Assembly: GCA_951813575.1 (NCBI GenBank)
Contig: OX638375.1
Span: forward strand, 1,403,001-1,467,000
From: Candidatus Binatia bacterium
GTDB taxonomy: Bacteria; Desulfobacterota; Binatia; UBA9968; JAJDTQ01
Direction of reading: 5' to 3'
Length of the DNA stretch: 64,000 bases
The notes under the pieces were generated by a model. It was not told the origin of the DNA and searched no databases. It saw nothing but the letters and a program-made list of their open reading frames with translations. The stretch's first letter is position 1, and every line of letters starts with the position of its first letter. Below, in pieces: positions 42,009 through 50,408 of this stretch. Both the position numbers and the translations under genes were made by a program.

Positions 42009-43217
42009 CTAGTGTCCGTGATAACGCAGCGCCACGCAGGTGATATCGTCCGATTGCGGATTCTCGCCCGCGAATTCCCGCACGTGATCCAACACCCGTG
42101 AAGTCACCTCTGCGCAGTCGGCCTGATCGATCCTGCCAAGCAAATCATCGAGACGTTCTTCGCCGAACTCCTCCGAGCCCGGCCCCTCCGCCTCGGTGAC
42201 GCCATCGGTGTAGAGGAACAGTGTGTCCTCGGCCTGGAGTTGGAGGGAGTCGTGGTTGAAGCCGTGGCCGGGAAGCACGCCCAGCGCCACGTCCCGCGTG
42301 GTGGGCAGGGCCGCAACTTCACCATCTCCGTGCACAACCCTCGGCGGATTGTGTCCGCCGTTGCAGTAGTTGAAGACGCCGCTCGCGGTATCGAGGACGC
42401 CGTAAAAGAGGGTGACGAACATGCAGTTTTCATTGTCCTCGGACAACACGTCGTTGACATAGCCCAGGCACTGGTCGGGTGCTCCGCCCTCCAGGGCCCG
42501 GCTCCGGAGCAGGGTCCGGCAAGCCATCATGAACAGCGCAGCGGGGATGCCCTTGCCCGATACGTCGCCGATGGCCACACCGAGCTTGTCCTCCCCCAGC
42601 GTGAAAAAATCGTAGAAGTCGCCGCCCACTTCCTTGGCCGGGATCATCAGGCCGTGGGTCTTGTAACGGTCGGTGGCGGGGAAGCTCCGGGGCAGCACCG
42701 AAGCCTGCATGTCCCTGGCCACGTCCAGCTCATGGCTGAGGGCCACCAACTGGTCCCTGTTGGACAACGCCTCACGCACCAGGGCCAGGTGCTTGAGGGT
42801 CTTGTCAATGGTGATCTCGAGATCGGTGAAGTCGATGGGTTTGGTAACGAAATCGAACGCTCCCCGGTTCATCGCGGTCCGGATGTTGTTCATGTCGCCG
42901 TAGGCGGACACGATGACGGAACGGATGTTGGGTTTGGTCTCGTTGAGTTGCTTGAGCAGCGCGAGGCCATCCATCACCGGCATGTTGATGTCGGAGATGA
43001 CCATCGCGATGTCGTCGTCTTCGTCGAGCCTGGCCATGGCCTCCTTGCCGTTGTGGGCAAAATCGAACGCCAGCTCGTTCCTGCGGATACGCCGGCGAAA
43101 CTTCTGGAGCACCAAGGCTTCCAGGTCCACTTCATCGTCCACCACCAAGATCTTGATGGGTCCGCCCGCAGACGACGAAACGACCTCGGCTATCGTTGTT
43201 TCCAACTCATCCGGCAT
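42009..43217 (-). CDS. Response regulator with PP2C/SpoIIE serine phosphatase domain (RsbU-like)
   Basis: A 402-aa two-domain protein. The receiver domain has the acidic pair ILVVDDE (27-28), phospho-acceptor Asp76 (ISDINMPVMDG) and the conserved Lys in FVTKPID. A coiled linker of about 40 residues (ALSNRDQLVALSHELDVARD) leads to the SpoIIE-type phosphatase: QASVLPRSFP, GGDFYDFFTLGEDKLGVAIGDVSGKGIPAALFM, YCNGGHNPP, LFLYTDGVTEAEGP and SDDITCVALRY, with the metal Asp residues kept. Likely role: dephosphorylate the STAS protein when its receiver is phosphorylated. Its start lies inside the STAS gene (11-base overlap). Confidence 0.94.
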   Translation of the reverse strand: MPDELETTIAEVVSSSAGGPIKILVVDDEVDLEALVLQKFRRRIRRNELAFDFAHNGKEAMARLDEDDDIAMVISDINMPVMDGLALLKQLNETKPNIRSVIVSAYGDMNNIRTAMNRGAFDFVTKPIDFTDLEITIDKTLKHLALVREALSNRDQLVALSHELDVARDMQASVLPRSFPATDRYKTHGLMIPAKEVGGDFYDFFTLGEDKLGVAIGDVSGKGIPAALFMMACRTLLRSRALEGGAPDQCLGYVNDVLSEDNENCMFVTLFYGVLDTASGVFNYCNGGHNPPRVVHGDGEVAALPTTRDVALGVLPGHGFNHDSLQLQAEDTLFLYTDGVTEAEGPGSEEFGEERLDDLLGRIDQADCAEVTSRVLDHVREFAGENPQSDDITCVALRYHGH

Positions 43218-43557
43218 TGATTGCGTCCTGACGCGTGGGGTGAATGGCCAGGATCTCACTGAAGCCACTGATCTTGAACACCTCGGCGATGTGGTCCCGC
43301 ATGGCGCAGAGCACGATCTTCCTGCCGCCGGCCTGAAGCTGCTTGGCGGCCATCAACAGGACCCGAAGCCCGGCGCTGCTGATGTACTCGATGTTCTCGA
43401 AGTCCACCACGAGCGAGCCTTTCCCGTCCTCGATCAGCTTAAGGAGAGCCTCCTGGAACGGGCTTGCCGTACTGCCGTCGATCCGGCCTGTGGGGATGAC
43501 TACCGTGGTATCGCCGTCCGTCTCCGTGCTGAGATCCAAAACACTTCCGTTTGCCAT
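43207..43557 (-). CDS. STAS-domain anti-sigma-factor antagonist (RsbV/SpoIIAA-like)
   Basis: A 116-aa single STAS domain. The pattern matches SpoIIAA: VVIPTGRIDGSTASPFQEAL, GSLVVDFENIEYISSAGLRVLLMAAKQL, IVLCAMRDHIAEVFKISGF. Ser61 in YISSAGL corresponds to the regulatory Ser phosphorylated by the cognate kinase. AAAGGAG precedes the ATG at 43557; a TTG one codon earlier is an alternative. The start overlaps the stop of the RsbW-like gene (TGATG). Unphosphorylated antagonist would bind the kinase and free its target. Confidence 0.94.
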   Translation of the reverse strand: MANGSVLDLSTETDGDTTVVIPTGRIDGSTASPFQEALLKLIEDGKGSLVVDFENIEYISSAGLRVLLMAAKQLQAGGRKIVLCAMRDHIAEVFKISGFSEILAIHPTRQDAINAG

Positions 43558-44006
43558 CAACTATCTCCTTTCACAGGTGCGCGCAGGGAAATACGGTTGA
43601 ACCCATCCGTACGTTGGTAGTCGGGATCGGGGAACAGGGTCTTGGTCAGGAAAACCCCGAGACCGCCGATGGGCCGGTCTTCGAGCGCCGCGTGTATGTC
43701 CGGTGCGGCGGCTTCCTCGAACGGATTGAAAGGGATGCCCGTGTCATCCAGTTGCGCGACGACCTCGTCCTCCTCGATTCGCAACTCCACCCGGAGCTCC
43801 TGCCTGTCCACCTCGGCGAAACCGTACGATATGGTGTTGGTCGCCAACTCGTCCAAGGCCAGGCTCAAATTGTGTATCTGCACCTTTGAAAGGCCGTTAG
43901 CCTCTCCAAAGCGCGCCACCCCCTCGGCCAACTCCTTGAGGGCGGACGAAAGCTCCGGTTCGAGGTCCAGCGAAAGGCGGGGAAGCGACGCCTTCATAGT
44001 GCCCAT
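43557..44006 (-). CDS. RsbW-like anti-sigma serine kinase (GHKL ATPase)
   Basis: A 149-aa ATP-binding protein of the HATPase_c_2 family. The N box is LALDELATNTISYGF, with the helix VQIHNL before it; the G1 region is LDDTGIPFNPFE and the G2 loop is RPIGGLGVFLTKTLF. Such kinases phosphorylate the STAS antagonist and otherwise hold a sigma factor or other target. No sigma gene lies nearby, so the output is not visible. Start at 44006 or at an ATG nine bases in (43997); neither has a strong binding site. First gene of the five-gene signalling operon. Confidence 0.9.
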   Translation of the reverse strand: MGTMKASLPRLSLDLEPELSSALKELAEGVARFGEANGLSKVQIHNLSLALDELATNTISYGFAEVDRQELRVELRIEEDEVVAQLDDTGIPFNPFEEAAAPDIHAALEDRPIGGLGVFLTKTLFPDPDYQRTDGFNRISLRAPVKGDS

Positions 44007-44160
44007 CTCGAACGAACGGCGTCAGTCATGCCGGAACTTGCCATCACTTTGAGGTATCAGTGGAAAACCCTTGCAACAGAGCGGTTCGGGCTCATCCGCT
44101 TTCCGCATCCGCGCCACCCCGGAATACGCCGCAAATGATAGTCGATCGAGCGACGCCGTG

Positions 44161-44634
44161 TCAAATGTTCAGCCAACGCGCCAGCGCCTTCTCGGGGTCC
44201 GCGATCTCCGCCACCGAGGTATACCAGCAGGCTTCCCAACCGACCTCCGGAAGGCCGCTGAACACCATCAGGTTCAACGGATACGCCTCGCTGTCCGTGC
44301 AGCGGCGAAAGTCGTCCCGAAAGAGAAAGACCGGTTTCTTCCAGGCAACGGCCATGCCCAGCTCGACCATCACGCCCTCGTCCGGAGGGCAGCCGTTGAC
44401 GACGGCGAACAAGCCGTCCGCTTCGCGCACGTCGCGCAGGTCGGCCTGTCCGATGCGGTACGCCCAGCCGGCCTCGGCCTTGTCCACCTGGTGGTTGCGC
44501 GCGAACGGCTCCCACACCTCCGCGCCCAGCGCTTCCAGCGCCCCCGTCAGCACCGCCAGCGGGCCCTCGCGCTGTTGCGACGAAAACCCGTAGGGGTTGG
44601 CCAGGTAGAGGGTTTTTTTGGAAGCCCGTTCCAT
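44161..44634 (-). CDS. Nucleoside 2-deoxyribosyltransferase family protein
   Basis: A 157-aa protein with the NDT fold: TLYLANPYGFSSQQREGPLA at the N-terminus (nucleotide-binding start) and the active-site region NGCPPDEGVMVELGMAVAWKKPVFLFRDDFR, whose Asp and Glu match the catalytic DxG...E(L/I)G pattern. NDTs swap the base on deoxynucleosides or hydrolyse nucleotides in salvage pathways; related proteins also act in nucleotide sanitation. The genes around it are unrelated. Between it and the signalling operon lie 154 bases with no gene. Confidence 0.85.
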   Translation of the reverse strand: MERASKKTLYLANPYGFSSQQREGPLAVLTGALEALGAEVWEPFARNHQVDKAEAGWAYRIGQADLRDVREADGLFAVVNGCPPDEGVMVELGMAVAWKKPVFLFRDDFRRCTDSEAYPLNLMVFSGLPEVGWEACWYTSVAEIADPEKALARWLNI

Positions 44635-44695
44635 CAGCGCACCGGTATGCGGATGACGCCGAGAGCCGTGGCGACAACCAGGGCGGCGGACGCGT

Positions 44696-46198
44696 TCATC
44701 GGAGCATCATGAAGGTTGATAGAGGAAGAGTGACGATCCGCGGATCGTCCAACGTTCCAGAATAGTCTTGAGTCACGAGAATACCAAAAGGCGCATTGTT
44801 CAGGGATTTTTCCAGGAATGATCGTATCCCCAACGTGTCCCTGAATGGATCGATCCGCCTCTGGTACTTGACCTCCACCGGGATACGCGTGCCGCCAACC
44901 GTCAACACAAAATCCACCTCCCGGTCCGTCCCTCTCTCCGGGAAATGCGCCACGTCAAGGCCATGTATCGTCGACGCCACCGATCCAAAGATACTCTCCG
45001 CCAAATGGCCGGCCAGCGTGGTCAACTCGGGACGTTTCGCCAAATCGTCGGGCACGAGGGGAATGTGTTCCTGGAGCCAGCTTGCTCTCAGTCCGTGGTC
45101 CACAAGACACAGTTTCGAGCTGCCTCGGCTCCGCTTCAGGCGAATTTCCAGAGGGGGAATCAGGCGCACGAGCAAAGTATCCCCCAGAAACTTAAGATAT
45201 TGGGTAACCCGTTGAGAACCGATGTTCGCACCCAGCGTAAATCGGGTTTCTTCGGCCAGGGTGCCCATCCGCGGCGTCTGACCCGCATAGCGACAAACCA
45301 AACGGAAGAGTTCCTCAAGCAGGTCGGGGTCTCGCTTCCGGCCGCGCTCACCGATCCTCAAATCGTGCTGAATGACCCTCTTTATCACCGTTTCGTTGAG
45401 ATGGTCCGCCAGTTGGGCGAAGTCCACGTCCTGTTCACGATGGACAACGGGATAACCACCACGTTCCGCGAAATGTCTGAAGGCCTCTTCACGGACCTCT
45501 GCATGCTCGAACCCATGGGTCCGCAAGCCGGTCCAGAACGCCTTGTCCAGGAGATCGGCCAACCCGTTGTCCCTGAGAAACGGCTCGGGGGTGCCATACC
45601 CTCGCAACGCGCAGATCTCGGTCAGCGACAATACCCCGGCCTCGATGGTGTTGATTCTTCCAGCAAGGCTGTCCCTTCCCAACTCAATGCGCAACGCCGA
45701 GCTTCCGGTGACCACCGCCTTTACCGACGCGTTGTCCACCAATGACTTGAGTTGGGCGTCCCACCGGCCCAGGTTCTGTACCTCGTCAAAGAACACGTAT
45801 GCCGCTGTCCCGGCCTGGGCCAGCGCATTGAACCGCATGGGTGTGACACGCCGCTCGAACCAGTCCGAAATCCGGAGGATGGGTTCCTTCAAGCTCGTCA
45901 GCGTACCCAGGTCGTCGAACTGCACCCGAAGGATGCGTCTCGGGTCCACGCCCTCCTGAAGCAAATCTTGAATGATCTGGAACTGCGCCGTGGTTTTGCC
46001 GATCTGCCGTGGACCTCGAACGACGACGATCGGGGCCACAGACGTATCCAGCCGTCGACGGATCTGGCCCACCAAGTGGCGTCGGGTAGGCGGTTGCACC
46101 GGCATTGCCTCGCCTTCCCACCACGGGTTGAAACGCCGGAGATTGTCCACCAGAGCAGTCGGAAGGCCGGAGTCGGCGAAAAGGGTCGGTTGCGTCAT
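44696..46198 (-). CDS. AAA+ ATPase with DUF4143 domain
   Basis: A 500-aa protein of the large archaeal/bacterial ATPase family linked to DUF4143. Walker A VVRGPRQIGKTT is near residue 60, Walker B AYVFFDEVQNLGRW near 133, and an arginine-sensor segment VTGSSALRIELGRDSLAGR near 170. The C-terminal part carries the DUF4143 nuclease-like region (LAGHLAESIFGSVAST, then DREVDFVLTVGGTRIPVEVKY), whose E-x-K resembles a PD-(D/E)XK core. Function unknown; often found in mobile or accessory DNA. Its base composition appears less GC-rich than its neighbours, suggesting transfer. Confidence 0.9.
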   Translation of the reverse strand: MTQPTLFADSGLPTALVDNLRRFNPWWEGEAMPVQPPTRRHLVGQIRRRLDTSVAPIVVVRGPRQIGKTTAQFQIIQDLLQEGVDPRRILRVQFDDLGTLTSLKEPILRISDWFERRVTPMRFNALAQAGTAAYVFFDEVQNLGRWDAQLKSLVDNASVKAVVTGSSALRIELGRDSLAGRINTIEAGVLSLTEICALRGYGTPEPFLRDNGLADLLDKAFWTGLRTHGFEHAEVREEAFRHFAERGGYPVVHREQDVDFAQLADHLNETVIKRVIQHDLRIGERGRKRDPDLLEELFRLVCRYAGQTPRMGTLAEETRFTLGANIGSQRVTQYLKFLGDTLLVRLIPPLEIRLKRSRGSSKLCLVDHGLRASWLQEHIPLVPDDLAKRPELTTLAGHLAESIFGSVASTIHGLDVAHFPERGTDREVDFVLTVGGTRIPVEVKYQRRIDPFRDTLGIRSFLEKSLNNAPFGILVTQDYSGTLDDPRIVTLPLSTFMMLR

Positions 46199-46400
46199 GA
46201 TCTCCGTTCTTCAACTGAAAAACGAGTACAAGCTACGCAACGCGGACATCACAAGCAAGCGCGTGCGATCACCGTGCGGTCCGCTTTGCGTCTGCCCATC
46301 GTTTGGCGAATCAGGGGCGTATACACTCTTCGATTGAGCCTGATGATCAATGCTTGCTTCGTTACGGGATACACCCTGATGTGGCAATGTTCACCATGTC

Positions 46401-47741
46401 TCATGTGCCGGCGTCGCCGCTCTTGGCCCTGGCGGTGACCGCGAGCAGCACCAGCATGACCGCCAGCAGAAACGCGCAGCTCAGCCCCAGGGACCACTGG
46501 ATGCCGATGACGCCGCCCGCGATCCCCACGGTGACGCCGCTGAAGGTGCGGAGCCCGAGGCCGGACATGATGAACAGGCCGATCAACTGGCCGCGCAGGT
46601 GGGCCGGCGAGACGAGCTGCACCAGGGTTTGCGACATGGTCAGGTAGGCCAGGTTGAGGAAGCCGGCGGCGAACAGGAGCGCCACCGCCAGATAGTAGTG
46701 GGACGTGAACGCGAACATGCCCAACGCGGCGCACCAGAGGAGCGCCAGGACGATGGCGGTGCGGGCCCGGGCCTGGAGAAACCCGCGGCTCTCAAGCAGG
46801 ACGCCGCTCACGAAGGCGCCGGCGCCGTTGGCGGCGAGCAGCACGCTGTAGCCCGCCTCCCCCACTCCGAGGTTGATGGCGAACCCCGGCATCTGGGCCT
46901 GGAAGGCGTTGCCGACCACCAGCGAGGAAAGTCCCACCAGGCAAACCATCGAGACGATGACGTGGTTGCTCCGGGCCTCCCGGAGCGCCTCCAGGGCCCG
47001 GGCCCAGGTGACCCGGCGCGCCTGCACCTGCTGGGCGCCGCGTCCGGTATAGGGTACTCGGGACAGCCACAGGGTCAGTGGAATATAGAACAGCGCGTTT
47101 ATCACCAGACCCCACGCCGCGCCCAGCCCGCGCATCATGAATCCGCCCAGGGCCGGCCCCGCGAGGATCCCCAGTTGCCGGCTGGTGGCGCTGAGGCGGA
47201 CGGCGCTTTGCAGATGCTCCGGACCCACCATGTCGTGAAGGATGAGCTGGCTTCCGGGGCTCCACAGGACGCCGGCGACGCCGTGCACCACCAGCAGCGC
47301 ACAGGCGTGCCAGACCGTGAGCGTCCCGGTGATGATGAACCAGGCCCAGGCGATGGTGAGAACGAAATAGAGGATCATCGCCCACTGGATCACCCGGCGG
47401 CAGTCGAAGCGGTCCGACAGGAGGCCGACGTACCAGGAAAGCAGCAGGAACGGCGACCAGTGGCTGATGACCGCGAACCCCTGCAGCTCCTCCCACTTGA
47501 ACAGGTCGTAGATCACCCAGTAGCTGATCACGTGCTCGATGTTGTCGGCCATCATGGCCAGCATGGTGTAGGAGAAGTAGGCGCGGAAGTGCGGTTGCCG
47601 GAGCGCGCCGAAGGACACCCGGGACTGTTGGACGTCCTTGAGAGAGCGGGTCTGTCTGGAGTCACCGGCGGCAGGATCGGGGCGTGTGGACGAGGATTGC
47701 GGCACGGTGGCAGTGTGGCACGAAGCCGGGCGGGGAGACAA
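46401..47741 (-). CDS. MFS transporter (MFS_3/enterobactin-exporter-like)
   Basis: A 446-aa, 12-helix major facilitator. After a polar N-terminal stretch of about 45 residues comes GALRQPHFRAYFSYTMLAMM and the loop GLLSDRFDCRRVIQWAMIL (helix 2-3 motif GxLaDRfxRR), then ILAGPALGGFMMRGLGAAW and, in the second half, VLLAANGAGAFVSGVLLES. Related proteins export siderophores, macrolides or other small molecules. The longest frame starts with TTG at 47741; a GTG at 47618 is equally possible. Divergent from the binding-protein gene at 47879. Substrate unknown. Confidence 0.85.
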   Translation of the reverse strand: MSPRPASCHTATVPQSSSTRPDPAAGDSRQTRSLKDVQQSRVSFGALRQPHFRAYFSYTMLAMMADNIEHVISYWVIYDLFKWEELQGFAVISHWSPFLLLSWYVGLLSDRFDCRRVIQWAMILYFVLTIAWAWFIITGTLTVWHACALLVVHGVAGVLWSPGSQLILHDMVGPEHLQSAVRLSATSRQLGILAGPALGGFMMRGLGAAWGLVINALFYIPLTLWLSRVPYTGRGAQQVQARRVTWARALEALREARSNHVIVSMVCLVGLSSLVVGNAFQAQMPGFAINLGVGEAGYSVLLAANGAGAFVSGVLLESRGFLQARARTAIVLALLWCAALGMFAFTSHYYLAVALLFAAGFLNLAYLTMSQTLVQLVSPAHLRGQLIGLFIMSGLGLRTFSGVTVGIAGGVIGIQWSLGLSCAFLLAVMLVLLAVTARAKSGDAGT

Positions 47742-47878
47742 GATCGGGGTTTTCCGCCTTCCGGACCGATACGGGATGCCGTTGCAAACCGGTCGGGATT
47801 TGTGTTAGGGGATTCACAACTGGGCCGGCTTTCGCCACGCCCCCTCCGGTACGCAAAAACATTCCAAAGGAGAGCAAG

Positions 47879-48796
47879 ATGAAGAAGCTGGTTCTTGAGA
47901 GCACCGCGCCGTTCCAGGGTCTGTGCGAGCTGGTCGCATACAACGAGGGACTCTTCGAGAAGGAAGGGCTCGAGATCGAGTTTGCCGACCGCGGCCCCGG
48001 CGACAAGAACACCCATACCGACGTGACCGACCCCAAGGACGCGAACCCGCACGCGAGCCACGGCATGCTGTTCGAGCAGGGCAAGGCCGACATGTACAAC
48101 GCCTGCGAGTGGGGCAACTACTGCCGGGTGCAGGACTCCAGCGTCGACACCGGACGGCAGATCGGCCGGCGCTCCATCATCGCCTACGCCGGACTCGTGG
48201 TACGGCCCGACTCGGAGGTCTACACGGCCCAGCAGCTCGCCCACAAGCTGGTGGGCGTGCCCTTTTATTTCGGCACCCACTACCTGACCCTCCACATGCT
48301 CGAGGGCTTCCTCACCCGTGACGCGATCAATCTCTGCCAGGCGCCCCGCGGTTCCCGCTACCGCCTGGACTCGGTGATGAAGGGTGAGATCGAGTCCACG
48401 CCACTGACCGAGCCGTATCTCACGCTGGCGGAGAAGAAAGGCTGCCGCATCGTCGTGGCCGCTTCCCTCCACGGCACCGAGGTGGCGTCCGAGAACGTGG
48501 ACGCGGAAACCTACGGCATGTTCAACCGGGCCGTGCGCGAGGCCGTGCGCCGCGTCAACGCCGACAAGAAGAAGTACATGCAGTACTTCATCGACTACCA
48601 CAGCGACGACCCGGAGATCGCCGCCCTGCGCGCGGACGAGCTTCGCGAGAGCCGCATCGTGGTGGTGGATCCGGCGCCGATCCCGGCCAACGAGCTGGAG
48701 CGTACCGCCGCCTGGATCAAGAGTTGGGGCATGCTGGCGGAGGATCAGGCGGCCACGGAGCTGGTGAACCTGAATGTCCAGGAGTCGGCCCACTAG
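47879..48796 (+). CDS. NMT1/THI5-like substrate-binding-domain protein without signal peptide
   Basis: A 305-aa protein that begins MKKLVLESTAPFQGLCELVAYNEGLFEKEGLEIEF, the start of a type-2 periplasmic-binding fold like those of NMT1/THI5 proteins. AAAGGAGAGCAAG lies just upstream, fixing the start. Unlike other members there is no signal sequence, so the protein should be cytoplasmic: an enzyme or a cytosolic ligand binder (THI5 itself is a cytosolic pyrimidine synthase). Later landmarks: GKADMYNACEWGNYCRVQDS, TAQQLAHKLVGVPFYFGTHYL, KKYMQYFIDYHS. A terminator hairpin follows at 48879. Confidence 0.75.
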   Translation: MKKLVLESTAPFQGLCELVAYNEGLFEKEGLEIEFADRGPGDKNTHTDVTDPKDANPHASHGMLFEQGKADMYNACEWGNYCRVQDSSVDTGRQIGRRSIIAYAGLVVRPDSEVYTAQQLAHKLVGVPFYFGTHYLTLHMLEGFLTRDAINLCQAPRGSRYRLDSVMKGEIESTPLTEPYLTLAEKKGCRIVVAASLHGTEVASENVDAETYGMFNRAVREAVRRVNADKKKYMQYFIDYHSDDPEIAALRADELRESRIVVVDPAPIPANELERTAAWIKSWGMLAEDQAATELVNLNVQESAH

Positions 48797-48852
48797 AACC
48801 GCCGGCGCTTGCGCCGCTCCGGGACGGTTCTCCCAGAGGACTGCCCGGAAAC

Positions 48853-49695
48853 ATGAACACGACAGCCAACTTCATCCGAATCGGGAAGGTCCGCAAGGGC
48901 CTTCCCGATTTTGTTTTTTCGAAACCGGCGGCGCGCCGGCCCGAGGTTGATCCGAGACCTCGCCGGGCGCTCGCCGCAGCTCTGGTGCTGGCCGCTCTCT
49001 GGTTCGTCGCCGGCGACGCCGCGGGGCAGCCCGGCGGCCGAATCGCCGCATCGCGTCCCCTTCCCTACACGACCGGGACCCTTGCCGGGACCGTACGCCT
49101 TTCCGGCCCGCCGCCTCCTCCCGGCGTCTTGCGGGTCCACAAGGAGCAGGCCTTCTGCGGCTCCCTGGTGCCCGACCAGAGCCTGGTGGCGGCTTCCGGG
49201 GGCGCCTTGAAAAACGTCGTCGTCACCCTGCGAGGGCCGGGCCTCGACGGGCGGACGGGGCAACCCCGGAACCTCCAGCTCGACAACATCGGCTGCCGGT
49301 TCGCGCCCCACGTCCAGGCCGCCCCCGTGGGCAGCAACCTGCTGCTCCTGAACAGCGACGTCATCCTCCACGACGCTCACGCCCGGATCGGAGCCCGGAC
49401 CCTGTTCAACGACGGGATCCCCCGCTGGCGCCGGGTGACGAGGACACTCCGGCAGCCCGGCCTCGTACGGATCATCTGCGAGCTGCACCACGCCTGGATG
49501 AGCGCCTACATCGTGGTGACGCCGAACCGGTTCTTCGCGGTGACCGGCTCCCGCGGCCGCTACGCCATCGACGGGATCCCGCCGGGAACCTACGATGTGC
49601 GGTTCTGGCACGAGCGACTGGGCGAGGTAGAGCAGCGGGTGGTGGTGAGCCCGGGAACGACGCAACGGCACGACGTGACCCTGCCCATGCGGTAA
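48853..49695 (+). CDS. Exported cupredoxin-like / carboxypeptidase-regulatory-fold protein
   Basis: A 280-aa protein. A hydrophobic segment at about 40-59 (ALAAALVLAALWFVAGDAAG) exports it. The middle has a beta-sandwich with LNSDVILHDAHARIG (possible His ligand) and IICELHHAWMSAYIVVT, a C-x2-H-x3-M arrangement like the copper site of plastocyanins. The last 60 residues (FAVTGSRGRYAIDGIPPGTY, DVRFWHERLGEVEQRVVVSPG) look like a carboxypeptidase regulatory-like domain. Proteins of this type often sit in methylamine or multicopper modules; none is seen here. A perfect terminator hairpin lies inside the first 25 codons, so the true start may be later (for example a GTG at 48985). Confidence 0.7.
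   Translation: MNTTANFIRIGKVRKGLPDFVFSKPAARRPEVDPRPRRALAAALVLAALWFVAGDAAGQPGGRIAASRPLPYTTGTLAGTVRLSGPPPPPGVLRVHKEQAFCGSLVPDQSLVAASGGALKNVVVTLRGPGLDGRTGQPRNLQLDNIGCRFAPHVQAAPVGSNLLLLNSDVILHDAHARIGARTLFNDGIPRWRRVTRTLRQPGLVRIICELHHAWMSAYIVVTPNRFFAVTGSRGRYAIDGIPPGTYDVRFWHERLGEVEQRVVVSPGTTQRHDVTLPMR
48879..48919 (+). terminator. Rho-independent terminator, overlapping the 5' end of the next ORF
   Basis: The arms AATCGGGAAGG (48879-48889) and CCTTCCCGATT (48900-48910) pair perfectly over 11 bp with a ten-base loop and are followed by TTGTTTTTT. It is the strongest classic terminator seen in the window and would end the transcript of the binding-protein gene at 47879. It also falls within the annotated beginning of the cupredoxin-like gene. 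Confidence 0.85.
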
Positions 49696-49733
49696 GCGGG
49701 GAAGGCGCCCCGCCGGTCGGTCGGTGGACCGCC

Positions 49734-50408
49734 CTATGGCGCGGAAGGAATGCTGGCCCGTAGCCGCCGGACGCCTTGGGCGGCGCCGCCGGGCGCCTTG
49801 TAGACCGATGACCCGGCCACCAGCAGCGTGGCGCCCGCCGCGACGACCCGGGCGGCATTGTCCGGACCCACCCCGCCGTCGATCTCGATGGCGGTTTCCA
49901 GACCCCGCTCGTCCAGCATGCGCTTGAGGCGGCGCACCTTGTCCACGCTGCCCTCGATGAAGCTCTGGCCGCCGAACCCGGGGTTCACGCTCATGATGAG
50001 GACCTGGTCCAGGTCCGGCAGGATGTCCTCCAGTGTCGCCAGCGGCGTGGCGGGATTGAGCACCACTCCGGCCTTGCTGCCCAGCGACCTGATCTGCTGC
50101 ACCGTGCGATGGAGGTGCGGGCACGCCTCCTGGTGGACCAGGAGGGTGTCGGCTCCGGCCTTGGCGAAGTCCTCCAGGTAGCGCTCCGGTTCCACGATCA
50201 TCAGGTGCACGTCCAGCGGCAGCGTGGTGCTGCGGCGGGCGGCCTCCACCAGGAGCGGGCCGATGGTGATGTTGGGCACGAAGCGGCCGTCCATGACGTC
50301 CACGTGAATCGCATCCGCTCCCGCTTCGTCCACCTCGGCGATCTGCTGTCCGAGAATGCAGAAGTCCGCGGAGAGAATGGAAGGAAGAATCTTAACCTGC
50401 CTGGCCAT
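49734..50408 (-). CDS. rpe: Ribulose-phosphate 3-epimerase
   Basis: A 224-aa TIM-barrel enzyme that interconverts ribulose-5-P and xylulose-5-P. Motifs: [37 protein letters not shown] (catalytic Asp and His), [29 protein letters not shown] and [20 protein letters not shown] with the phosphate-binding GSSVY later. Third gene of the tkt-tal-rpe operon; its start overlaps the end of tal by 17 bases. Together the three enzymes form the non-oxidative pentose phosphate branch. Confidence 0.96.
   Translation of the reverse strand: MARQVKILPSILSADFCILGQQIAEVDEAGADAIHVDVMDGRFVPNITIGPLLVEAARRSTTLPLDVHLMIVEPERYLEDFAKAGADTLLVHQEACPHLHRTVQQIRSLGSKAGVVLNPATPLATLEDILPDLDQVLIMSVNPGFGGQSFIEGSVDKVRRLKRMLDERGLETAIEIDGGVGPDNAARVVAAGATLLVAGSSVYKAPGGAAQGVRRLRASIPSAP

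Noticed and set aside
42005-42020. CTAGTGTCC at the stop codon of the REC-PP2C gene resembling a MITE end
   Set aside because: The match covers only nine bases and does not continue into the rest of the element, so it is likely chance.
48724-48852. Longer N-terminus for the cupredoxin-like protein
   Set aside because: It overlaps the end of the binding-protein gene in another frame and is a low-complexity Gly/Pro-rich stretch without a start signal.
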